A stretch of DNA of 64,000 nt from Pedobacter sp. Leaf194 (GTDB lineage Bacteria; Bacteroidota; Bacteroidia; Sphingobacteriales; Sphingobacteriaceae), in NCBI RefSeq assembly GCF_001423945.1, contig NZ_LMPU01000013.1, positions 1 through 64,000 of the forward strand, read 5' to 3'. The translations under genes were made by a program, and so were the position numbers. Below, piece after piece: positions 1 through 8,991 of this stretch. Under the pieces are notes generated by a model, which was not told where the DNA came from, did no database searches, and worked only from the letters and a program-made list of their open reading frames with translations. How positions within the stretch are numbered: position 1 is the first letter of the stretch; the number at the start of each line of letters is the position of its first letter.

Positions 1-35
1 ATATATGATAAATTATGTTAAAATTTAGAATTTAA

Positions 36-66
36 TTTGGTTATGTTTGTGTTCTCAATACCTTTG
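36..66 (+). promoter_or_regulatory. Promoter of the Lrp-family gene
   Basis: TTTG at 36-39 and TACCTTTG at 59-66 are separated by 19 bases, matching the Bacteroidota primary promoter (TTTG, N19-20, TAnnTTTG). The start codon lies only 8 bases past the -7 element, so the transcript would have almost no leader. Confidence 0.7.
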
Positions 67-73
67 AATTTAT

Positions 74-544
74 ATGGCATCCGAATTAGACAAAATTGAC
101 TTTAAAATTTTAAGAATCTTACAAGAAAACGGCAGAATAACAAACCTTCTTTTATCCCAGGAGATTGGCCTTTCGCCCGCACCAACCTTAGAGCGAGTTC
201 GTAAGCTGGAAATGGCCGGCTACATTAAAAGCTATCACGCTTTAGTGGATGAGGAAAAGCTTGGTTTGGGTATTAAAACTTTTATTCAGATTCAGCTTGA
301 TTTTCACAAGAACAATACAATTCAGATTTTTTTAGATGAGGTAAATCAAATAAAGGAGATTACGGAATGCCATCATGTTACCGGTCAGGCCGATTTTCTT
401 TTAAAAGTTTATGTGAAGGATATCAAATCTTACGAACGATTAATAATGGATAAGATCAGTAAGATATCTGTGGTTAAGACTTTTCAAACCATGATGATTA
501 TGTCTACGACGAAAAAAGAGCCTATAGTTCCATTAGAGTATTAA
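74..544 (+). CDS. Lrp/AsnC-family transcriptional regulator
   Basis: This 156-residue protein has the family's two-part layout: an N-terminal winged helix-turn-helix (about residues 5-60, with LSQEIGLSPAPTLERVRKLE as the recognition region) and a C-terminal RAM/AsnC ligand-binding and oligomerisation domain (about 68-145). Members bind DNA as dimers or octamers and respond to amino acids or related metabolites. The start at 74 is kept because the next methionine would delete most of the DNA-binding domain. A good promoter ends 8 bases upstream, which implies leaderless or near-leaderless translation. The downstream hydrolase is on the other strand, so the target cannot be guessed from operon context. 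The true ligand is unknown. Confidence 0.93.
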   Translation: MASELDKIDFKILRILQENGRITNLLLSQEIGLSPAPTLERVRKLEMAGYIKSYHALVDEEKLGLGIKTFIQIQLDFHKNNTIQIFLDEVNQIKEITECHHVTGQADFLLKVYVKDIKSYERLIMDKISKISVVKTFQTMMIMSTTKKEPIVPLEY

Positions 545-593
545 AGCTATCCGGATGGTTTAAGAGATTAATCTTGTGGAAGGGGAATTATAT

Positions 594-1244
594 TTATCGT
601 AGAATTAGTTTGTTAATTAATTTTGAGATAACATCTGCGTTTTGATAAATTGCGAAGTGGGTGCCATTTTTAATTGTAAAATCTGGTTTAGCTTTGTTTG
701 AATATAGTATTCTATCACTTGTGCCATGAATGTGAAAAAGATTTTCAGGTCTTATATCATTTTTCCAATTGAGAATGCTTCCAACCGCCCATTTTAAAAA
801 GTGCGAATCTGAATCATCAATTATATTTTTTAGCAATTTTTTTTCTTCACTTGATTTTGTTCCAAAAAAATAATTTCTAGTCAAATTGTTGCTAGCTTTT
901 AATACGTGAGGTGGAATAATGTCTAGAAAACCTAACTTACCAACCAGCTTATAAACAAATGGTAAATGTTTGCTTAGTATCGTGCTTGAGATAATTATAG
1001 TTACCGAAGGCTTTAGCACCTTGGCTATTTCCACTGCAATCATGCCGCCAAATGAGACACCAATTAGAGCAAACGGTTTTGATGCATCTATTGCTCTACT
1101 TAACCTTCCCGCATAATCTTTCATCAACTCTTTTCGGTCAAAAGGTATCCAGTCTAAATGGACAATATTTAGTTTTTTGTCAAAGCCAATCTTAGAAAAT
1201 ATCCTTTTATCTGCCCCTAACCCGCTGACTAAATAAACATTCAT
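594..1244 (-). CDS. Alpha/beta-hydrolase fold protein
   Basis: The 216-residue protein shows the hydrolase nucleophile elbow GVSFGG (Ser64), a likely catalytic Asp177 in HGTSDRI and His196 in NGTHFAI, so the Ser-Asp-His triad is complete. It lacks a signal peptide and is probably cytoplasmic. Its start codon overlaps the stop of the uracil-DNA glycosylase gene by one base, so the two are almost certainly co-transcribed and translationally coupled. The substrate cannot be told from the sequence; small esterases and lyases of this type are diverse. The lineage-typical N-terminus (YLVSGLGADKRIF) supports the chosen start. Confidence 0.85.
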   Translation of the reverse strand: MNVYLVSGLGADKRIFSKIGFDKKLNIVHLDWIPFDRKELMKDYAGRLSRAIDASKPFALIGVSFGGMIAVEIAKVLKPSVTIIISSTILSKHLPFVYKLVGKLGFLDIIPPHVLKASNNLTRNYFFGTKSSEEKKLLKNIIDDSDSHFLKWAVGSILNWKNDIRPENLFHIHGTSDRILYSNKAKPDFTIKNGTHFAIYQNADVISKLINKLILR

Positions 1245-1924
1245 TAAGACGAAATTTTCCAGTTGATTGGCGTTAAATTATTTTGAATCAATAACTGGTT
1301 CGTCTTCGAAAAATGTTTCGATCCTAAAAAACCCGTGTGTGCAGAGAAAGGAGATGGGTGGGCTGCTGTTAACACATAATGTTTCTGCTGGTCGATTAGC
1401 GATGCTTTTTGCTGCGCATATTTGCCCCAAAGTAAGAACACGATATATTTACGTTTTTCGGAAAGGGCTTTTATAATTTCATCAGTAAAAATTTCCCATC
1501 CTTTGTTTTGATGGGAACCCGCTTCCGAGGCCCGAACGGTAAGGGTAGCATTTAGCAGCAATACGCCTTGCTCAGCCCAATGCGTCAAATTTCCATGTTG
1601 AGGCATCACAAAACCCTCAATGTCGGTTTCCAATTCCTTATAGATATTTTTTAGCGAGGGCGGTACGGTTATTCCTTTTTGAACGGAGAAAGATAAGCCA
1701 TGCGCCTGGTTGGCTCCGTGATATGGATCCTGACCCAATATAACCACCTTCACCTTATCGAAAGGGGTAGTATTTAAGGCATTAAAAATGTCGGCACCCT
1801 TTGGATAAACCTGAAAACCTTTTTCCTTTTCTGCTACTAAAAAAGATTTAAGGCTTTTCATATAATCTTTTTCAAACTCATCTTCTAAAACGGCGAGCCA
1901 ACCTGGCTCCAATGCTGCAGACAT
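1244..1924 (-). CDS. ung: Uracil-DNA glycosylase
   Basis: Family 1 uracil-DNA glycosylase, which removes uracil from DNA to start base-excision repair. The 226-residue length is normal. The water-activating motif GQDPYHG lies at residues 64-70 (catalytic Asp66), and the minor-groove intercalation motif HPSPFSAHTGF begins at the catalytic His189. It is first in a two-gene unit with the alpha/beta hydrolase, overlapping it by one base. Nothing in the sequence suggests loss of function. Confidence 0.97.
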   Translation of the reverse strand: MSAALEPGWLAVLEDEFEKDYMKSLKSFLVAEKEKGFQVYPKGADIFNALNTTPFDKVKVVILGQDPYHGANQAHGLSFSVQKGITVPPSLKNIYKELETDIEGFVMPQHGNLTHWAEQGVLLLNATLTVRASEAGSHQNKGWEIFTDEIIKALSEKRKYIVFLLWGKYAQQKASLIDQQKHYVLTAAHPSPFSAHTGFLGSKHFSKTNQLLIQNNLTPINWKISS

Positions 1925-1996
1925 ATATTTTGTTTTCTTAAATAGGTTAGGATTATTCAGTAATCGTAATTTACAACGCTGTTAAAGCGCAATTGT

Positions 1997-2515
1997 TTAT
2001 GATTTCTTTTTCAGAATAGCTAAAAAATCTCCCTCTAAAGTTGTTTTCGGGTGTTCCACGATGCGTCCTAATTCTTTTCCCTTTTTATCGTAGATTATAA
2101 ATGTTGGAACTTTTTGAATATCCAAACCATCGATAATTCCATTTTCTGCCTTTTTGTGGCCATCAACAGCAACAATATCAACATGCTTTTCATTAAAATG
2201 CAAGGCATCCAGAACCTTGAAGAAATTTGGAACATTTACTTTGCTGTCTCCGCACCAGGTTCCAAAAATGATTTTTACATGCTCTTTTTTGACAAGTTTT
2301 TTCAGCTCAATTATTGTTGCAGCGTCTGGGATATACGCCTCGTAAAGTGGGTCATACATTTCTTTAAATTCAGGAAAAGTTACCACGCCTTCCCGGGTAC
2401 ACTTGTTAATTAAAATATCCTTATCATGAGCGGCGTCGTGTATTTTTTTATTGATTTCCTGAGCAGAAACATTCATAGTAATGATGATTAAAGTTATGGA
2501 TAAGAGATATTTCAT
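1997..2515 (-). CDS. Exported thioredoxin-fold protein with a single motif cysteine
   Basis: The 172-residue protein begins with a signal peptide (about 1-19, ending NVSAQ) and is probably periplasmic. The fold is thioredoxin-like: the strand KIIFGTWCGDS places one cysteine (Cys88) where the classic CxxC would be, and the second position is Ser. The cis-proline region VPTFIIYDKKGKELGRI is intact. Only one other cysteine (Cys39) is present, well before the motif. Family knowledge suggests a redox or thiol-binding role, but the usual dithiol chemistry is not available from this motif. It is monocistronic, 72 bases upstream of ung on the same strand. Confidence 0.85.
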   Translation of the reverse strand: MKYLLSITLIIITMNVSAQEINKKIHDAAHDKDILINKCTREGVVTFPEFKEMYDPLYEAYIPDAATIIELKKLVKKEHVKIIFGTWCGDSKVNVPNFFKVLDALHFNEKHVDIVAVDGHKKAENGIIDGLDIQKVPTFIIYDKKGKELGRIVEHPKTTLEGDFLAILKKKS

Positions 2516-2633
2516 ATTGGTAATTTGCTTAATTCTTAAGTGTAAATTTTTAATGAAATTATTGTTTTAAAATCTAATTTCTGCTATTTAAACACGATAT
2601 TTGCAAAAAAAAAATATTATTAGAATAAAATTT

Positions 2634-3173
2634 ATGCCAAATATTATCAGATTGATCGCGGGGTTTGCTTTATTGGGTGGCGCTGTAGCTTTATTTATTT
2701 TCGGTTTTTGGCCATGGGGAATTGTTGCCATATTGTTGGGCATAATTGTTTTAGTTACCTATTTCTTTAATGAGAACATGCTTTTAGCGCAATGGTTTTT
2801 AAGAAAAGACAATATGCCGAAAGCGAAAATGTATTTAGACAGGATAACAAATTATGAGAAACAACTTATCAAAATTCAGCACGGTTATTATAATTTACTG
2901 GTTGGGTTAATAGAAAGTAGAACAGCTCCGATGAAGTCGGAAAAATACTTTAAAGCCGCGTTAAGTTTAGGCATGCAAATGGAACACAATGTTGCATTAG
3001 CAAAATTGAGTTTAGCAGGTATTGCAATGGCCAAACGAAATAAACGCGAAGCAACAATGTATTTAGCCGAAGCAAAAAAAGCAGATAAGAACAAATTACT
3101 TGCAGATCAGATTAAGCAGATGAAAGACCAGATGGGCATGATGGACAAGCAACAACAAGTTCGTTACAGATAA
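2634..3173 (+). CDS. Membrane protein with TPR-like C-terminal helices
   Basis: About 179 residues from the ATG at 2634. Two closely spaced hydrophobic segments (about residues 5-45) with a short turn between them anchor the protein. The remainder is helical and resembles tetratricopeptide repeats (residues about 60-160: repeated AKMYLDRI, KYFKAAL, ATMYLAEA elements), ending in a methionine/glutamine-rich tail. An earlier in-frame start at 2601 would overlap a promoter-like GATATTTG sequence and adds a non-conserved leader, so 2634 is preferred. TPRs usually scaffold protein complexes. I do not recognise a named gene. A rho-independent terminator follows at 3181. Confidence 0.75.
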   Translation: MPNIIRLIAGFALLGGAVALFIFGFWPWGIVAILLGIIVLVTYFFNENMLLAQWFLRKDNMPKAKMYLDRITNYEKQLIKIQHGYYNLLVGLIESRTAPMKSEKYFKAALSLGMQMEHNVALAKLSLAGIAMAKRNKREATMYLAEAKKADKNKLLADQIKQMKDQMGMMDKQQQVRYR

Positions 3174-3180
3174 CAAAAAG

Positions 3181-3209
3181 AGCCGGTTCTAAAATGAATC
3201 GGCTTTTTT
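3181..3209 (+). terminator. Rho-independent terminator after the TPR membrane protein gene
   Basis: AGCCGGTT and AATCGGCT form an 8-base-pair stem with one G-T pair, followed by six T residues. Confidence 0.8.
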
Positions 3210-3319
3210 GTTTAAAAGCGTCTTTATTTTCGGCTTCTTATTCGTTAAAGCGGGTGGCTTTGCCAAATGTTCAAAACTAAAGTGAATTGAAAATTGTAGT
3301 GTATATAAACTTTATACCT

Positions 3320-3874
3320 ATGGCAACATCACAAGAAGGAAGTACTAATAATACTCAGGAAGAAGGCAACATCAAAGATTTAGGCGGCGCAAATGCTGTG
3401 GCTAAACTTAAAGAATTGGCAGAAAAAGCAGAAAGTTGTTTTTTCTGTACGAATATTAAAACAGGTGTTCCTCTATCCATCAGGCCTATGGCCATTCAGC
3501 AGGTGGATGAAGAAGGAAATATTTGGTTTATGAGCATGAAGGACAGCCACAAGAACGAGGAAATAGCTGCAGACCCTTTTACTCATCTTTTGTTTCAGGC
3601 TGGCGCACACTCCGGTTTCGTTAATATCTACGGCATTTCTGAAATTAGCAGAGATCAGGCTAAAATCGATGAGCTATGGAGCCCCTTTATTAAAACCTGG
3701 TTTCAAGGCGGCAAAGATGATCCGAACATTACGTTGATTAAAGTAATTCCTTCAGAAGGTTATTACTGGGATACAAAACACGGCGCTGCCGTTGCTTTCT
3801 TAAAAATGGCCGCTTCGGTGGTAACAGGAAAGACGATGGATGATTCTGTAGAAGGAAACCTCGATATTGATTAA
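3320..3874 (+). CDS. Pyridoxamine 5'-phosphate oxidase-fold stress protein
   Basis: About 184 residues. The split-barrel flavin-binding fold of the general stress protein 26 group is visible: SCFFCTNIKTGVPLSIRPM begins the first strand pair, then NIWFMSMKDSHKNEEI and the long C-terminal hairpin ending in EGYYWDTKHG. Such proteins bind FMN, FAD or F420-like cofactors and are often stress-induced; the exact reaction is not known. The ATG at 3320 (MATSQEGS) is preferred over 3287, because the longer form only adds a short hydrophobic stretch. It stands alone, with a terminator upstream and an opposite-strand gene downstream. Confidence 0.82.
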   Translation: MATSQEGSTNNTQEEGNIKDLGGANAVAKLKELAEKAESCFFCTNIKTGVPLSIRPMAIQQVDEEGNIWFMSMKDSHKNEEIAADPFTHLLFQAGAHSGFVNIYGISEISRDQAKIDELWSPFIKTWFQGGKDDPNITLIKVIPSEGYYWDTKHGAAVAFLKMAASVVTGKTMDDSVEGNLDID

Positions 3875-3946
3875 TTAACCGAAAACTATTTTCTAAGCGA
3901 GGTTCTTCTGTAATAAGATTATAACTGGCGGATTATTTAGGTGGTT

Positions 3947-4159
3947 TTATTTATCACCTAAATAATCGAAGCCTTCAAGCTCTTCCCGCTGGTTTCTTTT
4001 ACTTAAAATGTCATCCTCTTCAGCTTGGGCTCTTTTAAAGAAAAACGCTTCTGCCTGGATTCTTTTAATTAACTGATGAACCAGGGATAAATCAAAAGCT
4101 TCTTTACTTAATTTGATGCAGTATTCTCTTTCGGTGATTTCTAAACTTGAAATATTCAT
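3947..4159 (-). CDS. Small charged protein of unknown function
   Basis: A 70-residue ORF with an ATG start, rich in Glu, Lys and Arg and predicted mainly helical (AFDLSLVHQLIKRIQAEAFFFKR). No signal peptide, membrane helix or cysteine cluster is seen. It lies just downstream of lysS on the same strand but is cut off from it by a strong terminator (4197-4231), so it needs its own promoter. Codon use looks like that of the neighbouring genes, which favours a real gene. I do not recognise the family. Confidence 0.55.
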   Translation of the reverse strand: MNISSLEITEREYCIKLSKEAFDLSLVHQLIKRIQAEAFFFKRAQAEEDDILSKRNQREELEGFDYLGDK

Positions 4160-4196
4160 AATGCAATGATTTTATTGTCGATTGCTGTAAATATAA

Positions 4197-4231
4197 AAAA
4201 GGCTTGCTAAACAATTGTTAGCAAGCCTTTT
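4197..4231 (-). terminator. Strong terminator after lysS
   Basis: AAAAGGCTTGCTAA (4197-4210) pairs perfectly over 14 bases with TTAGCAAGCCTTTT (4218-4231) around a 7-base loop. Read leftwards it ends in a T tract, so it stops lysS transcription; the symmetry may make it partly bidirectional. Confidence 0.9.
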
Positions 4232-4260
4232 AAGTTTATGTTATGATTGTGTTAAGACAT

Positions 4261-5970
4261 TTATTTATGAGAAAGATATAAACCATCATCGGTTTTTGTA
4301 ACCTTTAAAACATTTTTCCCTGTTAAGGCTTTCAAGGTAAGGTCCCACTTTTTATTGCTCCAATCGGTAAGTTTTGCTTTAACATCAGCCAATAAAACTT
4401 GTTCACCGTCTTTTACTAAGCTAAACAATTCAGTTTCTTCAGGAGATAATTCGATTTTCTTTTTTTCAGGGCGCATTTGTGGAAAAAACAACACTTCCTG
4501 AATGGTACTTTGATTGGTCATTAACATCACAATCCTATCAATACCAAAACCCAAACCAGAAGTAGGGGGCATACCGTACTCTAACGCACGAACAAAGTCC
4601 TCGTCCATTGCCATTGCCTCTGCATCACCCCGATCAGCCAATTTTAACTGATCTTCAAAACGTTCTTTTTGATCAATCGGATCATTCAATTCGGAATAAG
4701 CATTACCAATTTCTTTTCCGTTTACAAAAATCTCAAAGCGCTCTACCAAACCAGCAACTGAGCGGTGCTTTTTTGCGAGCGGCGTCATTTCGATTGGATA
4801 ATCTGTTATAAATGTTGGCTGAATAAGATTTGCTTCAACTTTTGCACTGAAAATCTCATCCACCAGCTTACCACGGCCCATAGTCGAATCAGTTTCGATA
4901 CCCAAATCTTTACAGGTTTGCAGCAATGCTTCTTCGTTCATTGCAGAAACATCAATTCCTGTGAATTTTTGAATTGATTCGTACATGGTTAGTTTTTCGT
5001 AAGGACCTTCGAAATTGATGTTGTTATCGCCAACTTTAACTACAGCCGAACCGTTGGTTGCGATTGCTACTTTTTCCAGGCATTCTTCAACCATTGCCAT
5101 CATCCAGATATAATCTTTATAGGCAACATAAATCTCCATAGAGGTATATTCCGGATTATGCGTACGGTCCATACCTTCATTGCGGAACATTTTACCGAAT
5201 TCATAAACACCATCAAAACCTGCAACTATAAGCCGTTTTAAGTATAACTCATTCGCAATACGCAAATAAAGTGGCATGTCTAGTGCATTATGATGGGTAG
5301 CAAACGGACGGGCTGCCGCACCGCCGTGTATTGGTTGAAGTATTGGCGTTTCAACTTCCATCCAACCTTGTTCATCAAAATAGCTCCGCATCGAATTGAT
5401 AACTTTACTACGCTTGATGAAAATTTGTTTGTAATCAGGATTTACAGTTAAATCTACATAACGCATTCTATAACGCAATTCCGGGTCGGTAAAGCCATCG
5501 TAAATATTGCCCTCATCATCTCGTTTTACAACTGGCAGTGGCTTCAGCGATTTAGCAAGTACGGTAAAGCTGGTAACGTGAACGGATATTTCTCCTGTTT
5601 GAGTTGTAAAGACATAGCCTTTCACACCTATATAATCTCCCAAATCCAAAAGCTTTTTGAATACGGTATTATATAAGGTTTTGTCTTCATCCGGACAAAG
5701 ATCATCACGTTTTAAATACAATTGAACCCTGCCGGTAGAATCCTGCAGTTCTGCGAATGAAGCACTTCCCATGATGCGGCGGGTCATTAACCGGCCGGCG
5801 ATGCTTATTGTCTTGTAAGCAGTCTTATCTTTTTCATAGTTGGCATTTATATCTGCAGCATATGCGTTAACTTCATATGATTCTGCAGGATAAGGCTCAA
5901 TGCCTAAGTCGCGTAATTGTTTTAGCGACTCCCGTCGCAATATTTCCTGTTCTGATAATCCTATACTCAT
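4261..5970 (-). CDS. lysS: Lysyl-tRNA synthetase, class II
   Basis: This 569-residue enzyme charges tRNA-Lys with lysine. An N-terminal OB-fold anticodon-binding domain (about 50-165) is followed by the class II catalytic core with motif 2 (FRNEGMDRTHNPEYTSMEIY) and motif 3 (GLGFGIDRIVML). The C-terminus carries an extra tail of about 70 residues after motif 3, common in Bacteroidota. The start is set at 5970 (MSIGLSEQEILRRES); a longer frame reaches 6042, but a promoter -7 element lies at 6040-6047, so those codons fall at the transcription start. It is monocistronic, with a strong terminator. Confidence 0.97.
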   Translation of the reverse strand: MSIGLSEQEILRRESLKQLRDLGIEPYPAESYEVNAYAADINANYEKDKTAYKTISIAGRLMTRRIMGSASFAELQDSTGRVQLYLKRDDLCPDEDKTLYNTVFKKLLDLGDYIGVKGYVFTTQTGEISVHVTSFTVLAKSLKPLPVVKRDDEGNIYDGFTDPELRYRMRYVDLTVNPDYKQIFIKRSKVINSMRSYFDEQGWMEVETPILQPIHGGAAARPFATHHNALDMPLYLRIANELYLKRLIVAGFDGVYEFGKMFRNEGMDRTHNPEYTSMEIYVAYKDYIWMMAMVEECLEKVAIATNGSAVVKVGDNNINFEGPYEKLTMYESIQKFTGIDVSAMNEEALLQTCKDLGIETDSTMGRGKLVDEIFSAKVEANLIQPTFITDYPIEMTPLAKKHRSVAGLVERFEIFVNGKEIGNAYSELNDPIDQKERFEDQLKLADRGDAEAMAMDEDFVRALEYGMPPTSGLGFGIDRIVMLMTNQSTIQEVLFFPQMRPEKKKIELSPEETELFSLVKDGEQVLLADVKAKLTDWSNKKWDLTLKALTGKNVLKVTKTDDGLYLSHK

Positions 5971-6039
5971 TTCGGGTATTTTTTGCAAAAGTAACAATTT
6001 TGCAAGATGTTTAATAATAGTTATGCTATGGTGATGATA

Positions 6040-6047
6040 CAAATATA
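6040..6047 (-). promoter_or_regulatory. Promoter -7 element of lysS
   Basis: CAAATATA on the plus strand reads TATATTTG on the minus strand, a perfect TAnnTTTG. The expected -33 TTTG is not clear at normal spacing. Its position excludes the longest possible lysS start. Confidence 0.5.
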
Positions 6048-6182
6048 TCTGCGGTGTGCATCCAATTTAATGCATCAAATAAATTGTCAATCACAAGTAG
6101 CACAAAGATAAGAATTGGCTAATGAAAAAATCAGCCAAAAAAATGCGTTACAAGGGTAAACTGTTCTAGCTATGAGAAATAG

Positions 6183-6641
6183 CTACTTGAAATGATAAAG
6201 AAAGACGACGTTTCCGGTATATGCGGTTTTAGTTTGCCCTTTTATATCAAGGTTGGCTTCAATAACTACTTTAGTTATTCCTCTCAAATCACAAATCGCG
6301 ATAAGTTTTGCCCTGAGTTGAACTTCGTCATTTACCAGAACAGGCTTGTTAAATTTAAACGACTCGATGCCGTAATTAACTTCCATCTTAACATTTTGTA
6401 TGTCAGCGATTTGCTTCCATAAGTATGGAATAAGTGAAAGTGTTAAATAGCCGTGAGCAATTGTTGAGCCGAATGGGCTACTGTTTTTTGCCTTTTCCGG
6501 ATCGGTATGAATCCATTGGAAATCCAGTGTGGCATCAGCGAATTTATCAATTTGATTTTGTTCGATTTTGTGCCACTGAGATGCACCTATTTCGGAACCT
6601 AAAAATGCCTTGTACTCTTCAAAACTGTTTATAATAACCAT
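6183..6641 (-). CDS. MaoC-family (R)-hydratase, paralogue 1
   Basis: A 152-residue single hot-dog domain protein. The hydratase signature is complete: FADATLDFQWIHTD, with the catalytic Asp and His five residues apart, followed by PFGSTIAHGYLTLSL, the conserved overhanging segment. Family members hydrate trans-2-enoyl-CoA to (R)-3-hydroxyacyl-CoA as dimers. A second copy of very similar sequence is at 37235-37699. It lies downstream of and co-directional with the acyl-CoA ligase gene (6815-8731), 173 bases away, which fits fatty-acyl metabolism, though co-transcription is not shown. Confidence 0.9.
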   Translation of the reverse strand: MVIINSFEEYKAFLGSEIGASQWHKIEQNQIDKFADATLDFQWIHTDPEKAKNSSPFGSTIAHGYLTLSLIPYLWKQIADIQNVKMEVNYGIESFKFNKPVLVNDEVQLRAKLIAICDLRGITKVVIEANLDIKGQTKTAYTGNVVFLYHFK

Positions 6642-6814
6642 ATAACTAAATGCCTCCCGTTTTCTATGGAAGTGTTTAACGTAAACCCTAATAATTTAGA
6701 TTTCGCTTTTGGAAGGTAGAGAAATTAAATAAGACGAAAGAAAATATCACTATTTGTGGTTAATTAAAGGTAATCTGGCGCCAATTTATAACTCAAGTTT
6801 GGTTTTTAAGCTGT

Positions 6815-8731
6815 TCAACTTTCTGCTTCTATGCCTTCTTCGTACATTTCATCAATAGCGTTTGCGTATCTCTTTTCAACAATTCTGCGCTTTACTTTCA
6901 TTGTCGGCGTAATTTCACCGTCGTCGATATTGAAAGGGTTTCGCTTTATTTTAAAGTTCTTGATGCGCTCAAATTTTGCCAGTTCATTAGAAATTTTCCT
7001 GATATCTAGCTCCATCCAATCTATAATTTCTTTATTTTGGATAAATGGATCAGCTTCCTCAAAAAAAGCAGGTTTAAGTTTAAAGGTTTCCTCTAACGTT
7101 TCCCTGTTCGGAATAATGATCGCTGTGATAAATTCGCGTTTATCACCAATTAAAAACAACTGATCTATTTTTGGGCTTTTGAGGTAAATATTTTCGACCG
7201 GGGTAGGGTATACGTTTTTACCGTAGGCATTAACAATCATGTTTTTTAGGCGATCGGTGATTTGTAGATTACCTTTATAAAAGCGGCCAATATCGCCTGT
7301 ATGAAACCACATATCTTTATCGATAGCTTCTGCGGTTTCTGCAGGCTTGTTAAAATAGCCTTTCATAACACAATGTCCGCGAACAATCACTTCTCCTTCA
7401 GCGCATTCAAAACCTTCATCAAAGGTGTCGTGGGTTTGTATGTTTATAATCTCTTTGCTCTCCACATCCTGAATACCAATTTCAATGCCTGGAATAACAC
7501 GCCCAACTGTGCCATAAACCTGTCTGTGGTATTCCGTTACCGACATCACCGGAGAGGTTTCCGTTAGGCCAAAGCCTTCAAGAATTTTTATTCCTAAATC
7601 ACCAAAAAATTCACCAACATTTTTCGGTAAGGCTGCGCCGCCAGATATCATAAATTTAAGCCTTCCGCCTGTTTTCTCCTTTATCTTACTAAAAACGAGT
7701 TTTTCGGCTATTCCCTTTTTTGCTGTTAGCAATAAACCCGGATTTTTGCCAGCTTCTTTCGCAATGCGATATTTATTCCCGGTGTTTAATGCCCAGGTAA
7801 ATATTTTCGCCTTTGTACCACCGCCTGCAGTTCCACTTTTAATGGCTTTGTCGTGTATACGCTCAAGCAACCTCGGTACACAACTCATCACCGTAGGCCT
7901 AACTTCTCCCATATTTTTGGCCAACAACTCCAGACTTTGGGCAAATGCAATTTTACAGCCCTGAGTGCAGCAAACATGATAAGTTGCCGTGCGTTCGAAA
8001 ACGTGCGACAGTGGCAAAAATGACAGGAACGTTTCGGTTTTATCAATTACAGGAATCTGTTGGAGGCAAACCTCTACGTTTTTAACAAAGTTATAGTGTG
8101 TAAGCATAACGCCTTTAGGCGTGCCAGTTGTTCCCGATGTGTAGATTAATGAAGAAACATCATTAGGCTGTACCATGTTTCGGCACTGGTCTATCTCAGC
8201 TTTCTCAGCTGCGGTTATCTGGTGCTTAAGGGCGAGAATATCGGAGAACGAAATAACCTCTATATCAACATCAGCTGGTATTTTAACCTTTTCAAAGTCT
8301 TTAAAAGCAGGGATGATGTATTTTAACGCCTTACAATTAGCTGCTACTTTTAATACTTTTCTGTACAAGAAATTATTGCCAATTAATATGCCCTTTATTC
8401 CGGAATCATTAATGATGTAAGCCACTTCCTGCTCAGAAAGCGTTGGATAAATGGAAACATTGATTACGCCTATTTGCTGAATTCCCTGATCATAATAAAC
8501 ATATTCGGGCGAATTCTCTATCATTAAACCAAGGCGGTCGCCTTTTTTTATCCCCTTTTCCAAAAAGTACGCAGAAACCGCATCGGCCCGCTTTAAAGTG
8601 TCTTCGAAGGAAATTTCAGCCCATTCATTACCTTGCTTATGGAGCAAAAAAGTATCTGTAGGCTTGTGGATATTTTTGACAACATTTCGCAACAATGTAG
8701 GCACTGTTGAAAATTCGTTAATTAATGGCAT
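6815..8731 (-). CDS. Long-chain acyl-CoA synthetase
   Basis: A 638-residue AMP-forming ligase that activates fatty acids with ATP and CoA. The AMP-binding P-loop is at about 197-208 (YTSGTTGTPKGV), the A5 region is GFGLTETSP, the A7/A8 region is WFHTGDIGRF, and the C-terminal catalytic lysine region is near PTMKVKRR. The length and the EGFECAEGEV insertion fit the Bacteroidota FAA1/FadD15-like group rather than short-chain enzymes. It is probably peripheral to the inner membrane. The likely neighbour in function is the MaoC hydratase downstream. Chain-length preference cannot be read from the sequence. Confidence 0.93.
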   Translation of the reverse strand: MPLINEFSTVPTLLRNVVKNIHKPTDTFLLHKQGNEWAEISFEDTLKRADAVSAYFLEKGIKKGDRLGLMIENSPEYVYYDQGIQQIGVINVSIYPTLSEQEVAYIINDSGIKGILIGNNFLYRKVLKVAANCKALKYIIPAFKDFEKVKIPADVDIEVISFSDILALKHQITAAEKAEIDQCRNMVQPNDVSSLIYTSGTTGTPKGVMLTHYNFVKNVEVCLQQIPVIDKTETFLSFLPLSHVFERTATYHVCCTQGCKIAFAQSLELLAKNMGEVRPTVMSCVPRLLERIHDKAIKSGTAGGGTKAKIFTWALNTGNKYRIAKEAGKNPGLLLTAKKGIAEKLVFSKIKEKTGGRLKFMISGGAALPKNVGEFFGDLGIKILEGFGLTETSPVMSVTEYHRQVYGTVGRVIPGIEIGIQDVESKEIINIQTHDTFDEGFECAEGEVIVRGHCVMKGYFNKPAETAEAIDKDMWFHTGDIGRFYKGNLQITDRLKNMIVNAYGKNVYPTPVENIYLKSPKIDQLFLIGDKREFITAIIIPNRETLEETFKLKPAFFEEADPFIQNKEIIDWMELDIRKISNELAKFERIKNFKIKRNPFNIDDGEITPTMKVKRRIVEKRYANAIDEMYEEGIEAES

Positions 8732-8944
8732 TGCTCGTTATTTGGTGTTGAATATAATTAACAATAATAATGCTTTTTGGTTAAAAAATGCAAATTGATG
8801 TAAGTCGGGCGATTCGACTTCGACTTCATCGCTGAACACAATATAGCAATTTCATAACCTGGTTTAGGCTAAAGTGATTGCGCAGTTAACCTGGAAATGA
8901 GTTTGTAACTTTTTTATAAAAAGCTTCAGAACATCTAAAAACAG

Positions 8945-8973
8945 AAAAAGACCCCAGTTTTGGAGTCTTTTTT
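8945..8973 (-). terminator. Terminator of the isc operon
   Basis: AAAAAGAC-c-CCA and TGG-a-GTCTTTTT pair with one mismatch around a four-base loop just after iscA. Read leftwards the stem ends in a T tract. Confidence 0.75.
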
Positions 8974-8991
8974 AAATAAGCTTTATAATTT

